Source: Thermodesulfobacteriales bacterium
GTDB lineage: Bacteria > Desulfobacterota_D > UBA1144 > Nemesobacterales > UBA2774
Direction: 5' to 3'
DNA length: 14,394 nucleotides
Assembly: GCA_004525335.1 (NCBI GenBank)
Contig: SPCL01000047.1
Coordinates: 1 to 14,394 of the forward strand
Shown here: positions 7,252-12,717 of the stretch, piece by piece
How positions within the stretch are numbered: the stretch's first letter is position 1
How the letters are laid out: the number at the start of each line of letters is the position of its first letter
Made by a program: the position numbers and the translations under genes
Notes under the pieces: generated by a model
Database searches by the model: none
Told to the model about the DNA's origin: nothing
What the model saw: the letters and a program-made list of their open reading frames with translations, nothing else

Positions 7252-9323
7252 TACTCGAAATCGGAACAGAAGAGATACCTGCCGGATTTTTAGACAACAC
7301 AATCAACAACCTTGCGTCTCTTACAAAGAAAGCGCTTGAGGAAAATTCCCTAAGCTATGAAAGTATTGATAGCTACGGAACCCCTAGAAGGCTAACCCTT
7401 AGAGTTAAGGGTCTTGTGGAAAAACAAGAAGACAGAACAGAAGAGGCTTTCGGGCCCCCAGTAAAAATTGCCTATGATGAGAATGGAAACCCTACAAAAC
7501 CGGCTCTTGGATTCGCGAAAGCTCAGGGTGTCGACATCAAAGAGCTTACCACTGTTAAACGCGACAGGGGAGAATTTCTAGCAGTAAAGAGACAGATAAA
7601 AGGACAAAAAACCGATAAAATTCTAAAAGAAATACTTCCTGACTTGATACTATCTCTACCATTTAGAAAGTCTATGAAATGGGGGGATGGAGAGATCACA
7701 TTTGTAAGACCTCTTAGATGGATACTCTCAATCTTCGGTGACAAAACTATATCCTTCAATCTTGAAAACCTTAAAAGCTCTAACAAGAGTTACGGCCACA
7801 GATTCATGCATCCTAAAGCATTTAAAGTAACAAATTGGGATGATTATGAAAAAGGGCTTGAAGATGGCTATGTACTTTTGGATCAGATACAGAGAAGAGA
7901 TAACATTAATACAGGCATTAAAGAGCTTGCCGAGAAAATAGGTGGGTTCGTTCCTGAAGACCCGGAGCTTCTTGAAACAGTAACGAATTTGGTTGAAACT
8001 CCTGTGGTTCTTAAAGGTGATTTTGAAGAAGAGTTTTTATCCCTTCCTAAAGAAGTGTTAATAAGTGTAATGAAAAACCATCAGAAGTACTTTGCCGTTT
8101 TTTCCAAATCCGACAAAGATGAGCTTCTTCCACACTTTATTTTTGTTTGTGGAACACCGGTCAAGGATAACGACGTAGTAAGTAAAGGAAACGAGAGAGT
8201 AATCAGAGCCAGGTTTACTGATGCCAGGTTCTTTTTTGATGAAGATAAAAGCTCTCATCTTGAAACTAAACTTGACGACCTTAACGGCATGGTTTTTCTC
8301 TCCGAGATAGGGACTTATTATCAAAAAACTGAGAGGCTGACGGAGTTAGCCGGCTACCTAGGAGATCAACTAGGATTTAAAGATTCAATTATTGATATCA
8401 AACGTGCGGCTGAGCTTTCAAAAGCCGATCTTGCCACACAAATGGTATTTGAGTTCCCTGAGCTACAGGGGACTATGGGTAAGTACTACGCAGAACTCTC
8501 TGGCGAAAAAGCTGAGGTTGCCAAGGCAATAGAAGAACATTATATGCCTATAGCCAGGGACAGCGCTCTGCCTGAGTCTGAAATAGGGTCAATAGTAAGT
8601 ATAACGGACAAAGTTGATGCTATTTCATCCTGCTTTATATCCGGGCTTATTCCTAGTGGGACTTCAGACCCCTATGCACTAAGAAGACAAGCGATCGGCA
8701 TTATAAATATTTCTGTGGATAAGAATTTTCATTTCAGTCTAAAAGAGATATTCCAAAGTAGTCTTGAATTAATAATTAAGCAGACTGGTGATAAATATTC
8801 AGACTCATCAGAAGAAACACTGAAAAACATAATAAACTTTATGGCCGATAGATTCAGAAATCTAATGACCTCTGAAGGATTTTCTCAAGACGTAGTCGAG
8901 GCAGTTGTTTCAGTTGAGTTTGATGATATCTTGAACTCAAAGAGAAAAATCGAAGCTCTCACCGAATTTCGTAAAGCAACTGATTTTGAAACTCTTGGTG
9001 CAGCTTTTAAACGTGTTGTAAACATTGTAAAGGATCACTCTGGGAATGAAGTTCTAAGTGAACATTTTGTGGAAACGGCTGAAGAACAGCTGCATAGCAC
9101 ATTAAGTGATGTTCGTGAAAAAGTCGAAGCTAAAATTTTAGACAAGAACTATTTAGACTCACTTTTGATTATGAAAGAGTTAAAAGAACCGGTAGACCAT
9201 TTCTTTGATAATGTTATGGTGATGGATAAAGACCCCAAGATAAAAGAAAACAGGCTCTCTATGTTATCTCAGATAAAGAACCTGTTCTTCAAAATTGCTG
9301 ATTTTTCTAAACTAAACACATAG
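7236..9323 (+). CDS. glyS: Glycyl-tRNA synthetase beta subunit
   Basis: GlyS (695 residues, normal length) is the tRNA-binding beta subunit that pairs with GlyQ. The N-terminus ELILEIGTEEIPAGFL is diagnostic, followed by SYGTPRRLTL, FGPP, MKWGDGEITFVRPLRWILSI and YGHRFMHP. The mid-region shows RVIRARFTDARFFFDEDK and the FEFPELQGTMGKYYA block. Then comes the SGTSDPYALRRQAIGI segment (about 475-490), ahead of a C-terminal helical DALR-type anticodon-binding domain (about 570-680). Its ATG lies inside the last codons of glyQ (16-base overlap, different frame), a common coupling arrangement. No glyS-type fusion or truncation is seen. It is the last gene before the 558-base repeat region. Confidence 0.98.
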   Translation: MAKELILEIGTEEIPAGFLDNTINNLASLTKKALEENSLSYESIDSYGTPRRLTLRVKGLVEKQEDRTEEAFGPPVKIAYDENGNPTKPALGFAKAQGVDIKELTTVKRDRGEFLAVKRQIKGQKTDKILKEILPDLILSLPFRKSMKWGDGEITFVRPLRWILSIFGDKTISFNLENLKSSNKSYGHRFMHPKAFKVTNWDDYEKGLEDGYVLLDQIQRRDNINTGIKELAEKIGGFVPEDPELLETVTNLVETPVVLKGDFEEEFLSLPKEVLISVMKNHQKYFAVFSKSDKDELLPHFIFVCGTPVKDNDVVSKGNERVIRARFTDARFFFDEDKSSHLETKLDDLNGMVFLSEIGTYYQKTERLTELAGYLGDQLGFKDSIIDIKRAAELSKADLATQMVFEFPELQGTMGKYYAELSGEKAEVAKAIEEHYMPIARDSALPESEIGSIVSITDKVDAISSCFISGLIPSGTSDPYALRRQAIGIINISVDKNFHFSLKEIFQSSLELIIKQTGDKYSDSSEETLKNIINFMADRFRNLMTSEGFSQDVVEAVVSVEFDDILNSKRKIEALTEFRKATDFETLGAAFKRVVNIVKDHSGNEVLSEHFVETAEEQLHSTLSDVREKVEAKILDKNYLDSLLIMKELKEPVDHFFDNVMVMDKDPKIKENRLSMLSQIKNLFFKIADFSKLNT

Positions 9324-9351
9324 CTCTGTGCTAAATATTCCACGCCAGAGC
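9323..9351 (+). terminator. Weak stem-loop at the glyS stop codon
   Basis: GCTCTG (9323-9328) pairs perfectly with CAGAGC (9346-9351) around a 17-base loop, starting on the last base of the glyS stop codon. It is followed by ATTTAACCCC rather than a clean U-run, so intrinsic termination is possible but weakly supported. Confidence 0.3.
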
Positions 9352-9483
9352 ATTTAACCCCCTAAACGCAGCCACAACTCCCCTTAAGCGCACCGATACC
9401 TAACTAATAGATCACCCGTTTCAGAAAATGGACGCAATAGCAGAACTAGAAAACTGGCATATACAAGGAGGTTATTAGAGTCT

Positions 9484-9506
9484 CACCCTTCGAGGGTCTC
9501 AGGGTG
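9484..9506. repeat. Hairpin with two mutually exclusive 3' arms
   Basis: CACCCT (9484-9489) can pair with AGGGTG (9501-9506) over an 11-base loop, or its ACCCT (9485-9489) can pair with the inner AGGGT (9493-9497) over a tight TCG loop. Both pairings are perfect but cannot form together. It is the first element of the hairpin cluster. Confidence 0.55.
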
Positions 9507-9511
9507 TATGG

Positions 9512-9539
9512 GTCAAGCAGGATGCACGATATAGGATTG
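9512..9539 (+). repeat. Degenerate heptamer array 1
   Basis: Read in sevens, the stretch is GTCAAGC, AGGATGC, ACGATAT, AGGATTG: four diverged units around an AGGATGC consensus. The two best units match the second array at 9714-9734 in the same relative positions. Confidence 0.5.
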
Positions 9540-9540
9540 T

Positions 9541-9592
9541 CCCCCTCACCTTAATCCATCCTAACCTTCCTTTTAGAAAAGGAAGGGATTAA
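9541..9592. repeat. CCCCCTCACC-type intergenic element with a 10-base hairpin
   Basis: CCTTCCTTTT (9565-9574) and AAAAGGAAGG (9577-9586) form a perfect 10-base stem with a two-base AG spacer. Outer TTAATC (9551-9556) also matches GATTAA (9587-9592), making a second 6-base stem around it. The lead-in CCCCCTCACCTTAATCC resembles a kind of intergenic repeat common in bacterial genomes; that resemblance is from memory and not verified here. Confidence 0.6.
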
Positions 9593-9606
9593 AGAAAAAC
9601 TACAGC

Positions 9607-9640
9607 TAGATCTCTCACTTCGCTCGAGATGACGGTGGTT
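9607..9640. repeat. Hairpin unit A (ATCTC...GAGAT, tail GACGGTGGT)
   Basis: TAGATCTC opens the unit; ATCTC (9610-9614) pairs with GAGAT (9626-9630), followed by GACGGTGGT. It aligns almost base for base with unit D (9780-9828), which carries 14 extra bases in the loop. Confidence 0.6.
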
Positions 9641-9670
9641 AGGGGGTTTTTGTTATGTATAGCACACCAA

Positions 9671-9701
9671 TAGATTCCCGATTAAGACCTTCGGGAATGA
9701 C
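9671..9701. repeat. Hairpin unit B (ATTCCCG...CGGGAAT, tail GAC)
   Basis: TAGATTCCCG then an 11-base loop then CGGGAATGAC. The 7-base stem is perfect (9674-9680 with 9692-9698). It shares the TAGATTC start and GAATGAC end with unit C, with different but still complementary inner stem bases. Confidence 0.65.
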
Positions 9702-9713
9702 AAACAAGGGGAG

Positions 9714-9734
9714 AGGATGCAAGGTGCAGGATTA
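9714..9734 (+). repeat. Degenerate heptamer array 2
   Basis: Three heptamers AGGATGC, AAGGTGC, AGGATTA. The first and third match units two and four of the array at 9512-9539 at the same spacing. Confidence 0.5.
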
Positions 9735-9740
9735 AAAGAT

Positions 9741-9769
9741 TAGATTCTGAAATGAATTCAGAATGACGG
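9741..9769. repeat. Hairpin unit C (ATTCTGAA...TTCAGAAT, tail GACGG)
   Basis: A perfect 8-base stem (9744-9751 with 9757-9764) closes a 5-base ATGAA loop and is followed by GACGG. The unit begins TAGATTC, exactly 70 bases after the start of unit B. Confidence 0.65.
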
Positions 9770-9779
9770 CAAACGAAAA

Positions 9780-9828
9780 ATCTCTCACATGCACACATTG
9801 TGTTCGCTCGAGAGGACGGCCTGGTGGT
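9780..9828. repeat. Hairpin unit D (unit A with 14-base insertion)
   Basis: ATCTCTCAC (9780-9788) and TTCGCTCGAGA (9803-9813) match unit A exactly. Between them lie 14 extra bases (9789-9802), which help form ACACA-T-TGTGT, a small inner hairpin at 9793-9803. CTCTC (9782-9786) pairs with GAGAG (9810-9814). The GACGG...GGTGGT tail is shared with unit A apart from a three-base insertion. Confidence 0.55.
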
Positions 9829-9845
9829 GTTTTCGGTCCAGATTA

Positions 9846-9871
9846 CTCCTCCCCCACGTGGGGGGGAGGAG
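9846..9871. repeat. C/G-rich near-palindrome just past the rny stop codon
   Basis: CTCCTCCCCCAC (9846-9857) faces GTGGGGGGGAGGAG (9858-9871) around a central CACGTG. The right arm has seven Gs opposite five Cs, so two bases bulge. It begins 10 bases after the rny stop codon in transcription order. On the minus strand no U-run follows, so I do not call it an intrinsic terminator, though a strong stem here could still stop or protect transcripts. Confidence 0.55.
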
Positions 9872-9881
9872 ATTATTTTAC

Positions 9882-11441
9882 CTAACTTGCTATTGCAGTA
9901 GACCTAACTTCCCTAATAACAGTAATCTTAACCTGTCCTGGATAGGCTACTTCTTTTTCAATTTTCTGAGCTATTTCATGAGAAAGTAGAGCACCCTCTT
10001 CGTCATTTATTTTCGTGCTCTCAACAATTACCCGCACTTCACGCCCAGCCTGGATTGCGTAGCATTTCTCAACACCTCTAAAAGAGCTTGCTATGTTTTC
10101 TATATCCTCGATCCTCTTAACATATGCCTCATAGGTCTCTCTCCTGGCGCCGGGTCGAGCAGCAGAAATAGCATCTGCAGCCTGGCAAAGAACACCTAAG
10201 AGAGTCTGCGGCTGAGGGTCGTGTGCTGATGCAATTGCTTTAATGATCTCATCAGACTCGCCGTACTTCCTTACAAGATCCTCTCCTATCTTAACGTGAG
10301 AACCTTCAAGCTCGTGGTCTACGGCTTTACCAATGTCATGAAGTAAGCCGCCTCTTTTAGCGAGCTTAATATCAAAACCAATCTCTGCTGCTAAAATACC
10401 GCAAATAAAGGCTACTTCGATTGAGTGGTTAAGTATGTTCTGTGAATAACTGGTCCTGTATTTTAATTTTCCGACGTGTTTTACAAGCTCAGGGTGCATA
10501 CTGGCTATCCCAAGATCAAATAGAGCTTCTTCACCTGACTTTTGAATCTCACGCTCAATTTGCTTCTCTACATCGGATACGATCTCTTCTATCCTGGTTG
10601 GATGAATACGGCCGTCATCTATTAATTTCTCAAGAGATATCCTTGCAACCTCTCTCCTAATAGGATTAAGCGAAGATACTACGACTGTCTCTGGTGTATC
10701 ATCAATAATAATATCAACACCGGTTCTAGCTTCAATTGAACGGATATTCCTTCCTTCCCGACCAATTATTCGCCCCTTCATATCATCATTGGGCAAACTC
10801 ACTACAGAGATTGTCTTCTCACTTGTATATTCACCGGCGTATTTCCCTATGGCTAGAGCAATAATATCCTTGGCTTTTCGCTCTGCATCTTCATTAAGCT
10901 GATCTTCTATCTGTTTTAGCTTTTTAGCAGCTTCGTGTCTTCCCTCATCTTCAATAATATTAACAAGCTCGGTTTTAGCAGCCTCTTGAGTCATACCAGC
11001 TATTTCTTCAATTTTCTTCTTAGCTTCCTCTACAACAGCGTCAAGATCTTTTCCCTTTTCTTCAAGAGAGCGTTCTTTTTCAGCCATATCACGCTCTATC
11101 TGAGCTACCTCTCTCTCTTTCTTCTCATATGATTCGATTTTATTATCAAGGGTCTCTTCACGTTTTTCGAGTCTCTTTTCTACTTTAGACAACTCTCTTT
11201 GCTTTTCCCGAGAATCACGCTCAATTTCTGCATTTCTTCTCTCGATAATTTCCTTGGCTTTTAATTCGCCTTGAATTTTAATCTTTTCTGCTTCTTTGTT
11301 AGCAAGCTCTATAATAGTTTCAGCTTCGTCTTTTTTTATACCTATATTCTTTTTTAACTCAATTTGTCTATAAAGGTAATGAATAGCAAAACCTATAACT
11401 AATGATATAGCAGCCGCCAAAATAACTATCCACGCTGACAT
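9882..11441 (-). CDS. rny: Ribonuclease Y
   Basis: RNase Y is a membrane-anchored endoribonuclease that starts mRNA decay. The 519-residue protein shows the full order. An N-terminal membrane helix (about 3-25) is followed by a long Lys/Glu-rich coiled coil (about 30-200), a KH RNA-binding domain with GRIIGREGRNIRSIEARTG (223-241; GREG at 227-230), and an HD domain with NHSIEVA (338-344) and LLHDIGKAVDHE (366-377; H368, D369). The C-terminal domain ends in VKITVIREVRS. The ATG at 11441 is preceded by AGGAGG with an 8-base gap. That ribosome site lies within the last codons of fthC, and only one base separates the two genes, so translation is probably coupled. Confidence 0.97.
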   Translation of the reverse strand: MSAWIVILAAAISLVIGFAIHYLYRQIELKKNIGIKKDEAETIIELANKEAEKIKIQGELKAKEIIERRNAEIERDSREKQRELSKVEKRLEKREETLDNKIESYEKKEREVAQIERDMAEKERSLEEKGKDLDAVVEEAKKKIEEIAGMTQEAAKTELVNIIEDEGRHEAAKKLKQIEDQLNEDAERKAKDIIALAIGKYAGEYTSEKTISVVSLPNDDMKGRIIGREGRNIRSIEARTGVDIIIDDTPETVVVSSLNPIRREVARISLEKLIDDGRIHPTRIEEIVSDVEKQIEREIQKSGEEALFDLGIASMHPELVKHVGKLKYRTSYSQNILNHSIEVAFICGILAAEIGFDIKLAKRGGLLHDIGKAVDHELEGSHVKIGEDLVRKYGESDEIIKAIASAHDPQPQTLLGVLCQAADAISAARPGARRETYEAYVKRIEDIENIASSFRGVEKCYAIQAGREVRVIVESTKINDEEGALLSHEIAQKIEKEVAYPGQVKITVIREVRSTAIAS

Positions 11442-11442
11442 A

Positions 11443-12045
11443 TTATTTTCCTCCTAATTTTCTCCTAGAAAAAACTATTCCCTGCTCTGTAACTATAAAT
11501 CCGACTTTCCGGTCGTCCTTATCAATCGGTACAGAGTCTAATACTTGAAAACTGTAAGAAAGGCCTACTTTTTTACTCTGCGAAATATTTGATAAAGCCC
11601 GATCATAATAGCCTTTCCCATACCCAAGCCTGCTGCCGGATTTATCAAATGCCAGAGCCGGTATTACAAATAGATCAATCTGCTTAATATCCGCCTTAAA
11701 CAAATGGGCTTGGGACTCTAAAACACCAAATTTGCCAATCTTAAGCTGCTCTAGATAATGAATTCTATGGAAGTCTAGGGAAGAGCCATTTACTCTAGGG
11801 AAATAAACCTCTTTCTCTGTTTGAATCGCTTCTTTAAATATCGATTCAGTCATGACTTCGTTATGAATTGAGGAATAAAGAGCAATGCTATTGGACAGTT
11901 TTAATACTTCTAAACTGTATAGATTATCTGAGATTAGTAAACTTTTTTGTTTTACTTCAACATCAGAAAGTGCAGACCTTCTATTAGCAACACTATTCCT
12001 GATGCTGTCTTTTTCTAACTTAATATTGAAACTCCCTGACTTCAA
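11443..12045 (-). CDS. fthC: 5-formyltetrahydrofolate cyclo-ligase
   Basis: This enzyme (also called YgfA/MTHFS) uses ATP to turn 5-formyl-THF into 5,10-methenyl-THF, returning a dead-end folate to one-carbon metabolism. The ATP/substrate signature PALAFDKSGSRLGYGKGYYDR is complete (129-149 from the TTG), with an N-terminal KDSIRNSVANRRSALS helix and YFPRV. The open frame extends upstream to 12216 but that part runs through zapA in another frame and has no family resemblance. No in-frame ATG or GTG lies near the expected start. TTG at 12045 gives 200 residues but lacks a ribosome site. ATT at 12024 gives 193 residues, starts exactly where the family does and has AGGGAG 7 bases upstream, so it may be the real initiator. 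The TTG is used here as the conservative choice. Confidence 0.9.
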   Translation of the reverse strand: MKSGSFNIKLEKDSIRNSVANRRSALSDVEVKQKSLLISDNLYSLEVLKLSNSIALYSSIHNEVMTESIFKEAIQTEKEVYFPRVNGSSLDFHRIHYLEQLKIGKFGVLESQAHLFKADIKQIDLFVIPALAFDKSGSRLGYGKGYYDRALSNISQSKKVGLSYSFQVLDSVPIDKDDRKVGFIVTEQGIVFSRRKLGGK

Positions 12046-12076
12046 AAAGGAGATAAACGACTTGTTTTTCCAACCA

Positions 12077-12439
12077 TCATCTATGTTTAAAGGAGTCTTC
12101 CAATTCTTCCGTACCAAATTCCTCTCTGCGTGTTCCGTCTCCGGAACTAAATGATTCGTTTTCTTTAAGGGAGCTTTCCAATATTTGTAACAATCTGTTT
12201 GATCTTTCCTCAGCACGATCTTTGAATTCCTCGAAATCTTTTTCTACTCGGAAGTAATCATCGGTAATCTTGAGCATAGCCAAAAGGAACGAGCGAGGCA
12301 CAACAATAGAACTTTCAACCTTTGAAATTTCTCTAACCTTATCCTCTATAAAAGATGCTATTTTCTGGACATAGTCCTCTTGTGCATCTGTTTTAATTAC
12401 GTAATCAATATCAAAGAACCTGATTGTAAGACGTTTCAC
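12077..12439 (-). CDS. zapA: Cell division protein ZapA
   Basis: ZapA binds and bundles FtsZ filaments, stabilising the division ring. The 120-residue protein has the family N-terminus (LTIRFFDIDYVIKTDAQEDY, a YxI-type beta strand followed by the conserved region). A helical segment (KIASFIEDKVREISK) and a C-terminal coiled coil rich in Glu/Arg follow, plus a Gly/Glu/Thr-rich tail of no obvious function. The start is GTG at 12439, one base after the stop of the upstream zapB-like gene, with AGAGG six bases before it. The stop (TGA at 12077) lies 31 bases before the TTG candidate of fthC. In many proteobacteria 6S RNA lies between zapA and this cyclo-ligase gene; here there is no room for it. 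Confidence 0.9.
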   Translation of the reverse strand: MKRLTIRFFDIDYVIKTDAQEDYVQKIASFIEDKVREISKVESSIVVPRSFLLAMLKITDDYFRVEKDFEEFKDRAEERSNRLLQILESSLKENESFSSGDGTRREEFGTEELEDSFKHR

Positions 12440-12440
12440 A

Positions 12441-12650
12441 CTAAGCCTCTGACCTACTTAAATAGATTTCCACCTTTTCAATTACCTTATCGAGCTTAAG
12501 TTTCATATCATCTCTTTCCTTCTCAAGCTTATCAATACTCTCACGAAGTTTCAGAACTTCATCAGAAAGATTTCTATGTTCTGCCTCTAACTTTGTCTTC
12601 CTAGACAAAGCCTCCTTAATTTTATCCTCAAGAATATCCATTGTTTCCAT
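12441..12650 (-). CDS. Small coiled-coil protein, ZapB-like
   Basis: A 69-residue, almost wholly coiled-coil protein with heptad-like Leu/Ile spacing (LEDKIKEALSRKTKLEAEHR, EVLKLRESIDKLEKERDDM). Position directly upstream of zapA and size match the ZapB-like cell-division proteins, which help connect ZapA and FtsZ, but coiled coils have low sequence specificity, so the assignment rests mainly on context. The ATG at 12650 has GGTGGT about 7 bases upstream; a second ATG at 12641 (MDILEDKI) would shorten it by three residues. It heads the minus-strand operon zapB-like, zapA, fthC, rny and is divergent from prfA. Confidence 0.7.
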   Translation of the reverse strand: METMDILEDKIKEALSRKTKLEAEHRNLSDEVLKLRESIDKLEKERDDMKLKLDKVIEKVEIYLSRSEA

Positions 12651-12676
12651 TGCTTTACCACCACAAGTTTAATCTT

Positions 12677-12697
12677 ATCTTGAAATTTTTGCAAGAT
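12677..12697. promoter_or_regulatory. Inverted repeat in the zapB-like/prfA divergent gap
   Basis: ATCTTG (12677-12682) and CAAGAT (12692-12697) are perfect 6-base inverted repeats nine bases apart, midway in the 67-base gap between divergent starts at 12650 and 12718. A TTGAAA (12680-12685) overlaps it and could be a -35 element towards prfA, though no good -10 follows. Operator function is a guess from position only. Confidence 0.25.
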
Positions 12698-12717
12698 GTG
12701 TGAAGATAAAAGGCGAA

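Larger units (their letters stand above)
9324..9881. other. 558-base non-coding repeat mosaic between convergent glyS and rny
   Basis: No convincing gene lies here. Reading frames are short and lack family resemblance. From about 9477 to 9871 the region is nearly continuous hairpins and short repeats, listed separately: a double-option hairpin, two heptamer arrays, a CCCCCTCACC-type element with a 10-base hairpin, four hairpin units ending in GA(A)TGAC or GAGGAC, and a C/G-rich near-palindrome. The first part (9352-9476) shows little apart from an orphan ribosome-site-like AAGGAGGT at 9465-9472. Position between two convergent genes is the usual tolerated site for dispersed repeat insertion. 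Confidence 0.85.

Noticed and set aside
7523..8324. Antisense frames within glyS
   Set aside because: glyS is unmistakable on the other strand; the antisense frames look like random open stretches.
9352..9480. tRNA or other structured RNA gene after glyS
   Set aside because: No T-loop (GGTTCGA-type) sequence or cloverleaf arms could be found.
9631..9651. Unit A as an intrinsic terminator for glyS, because a T5 run follows
   Set aside because: The T-run is 16 bases beyond the stem, too far for an intrinsic terminator.
9477..9871. CRISPR array
   Set aside because: Repeats differ in sequence and length, spacing is irregular and no cas gene is near.
9789..9989. 66-codon frame across the GC-rich hairpin
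   Set aside because: It runs through the repeats and into the antisense of rny; composition and lack of a ribosome site argue against a gene.
12046..12216. Upstream extension of the cyclo-ligase frame to 12216
   Set aside because: It overlaps zapA in another frame, shows no family resemblance and would make the protein about 57 residues too long.
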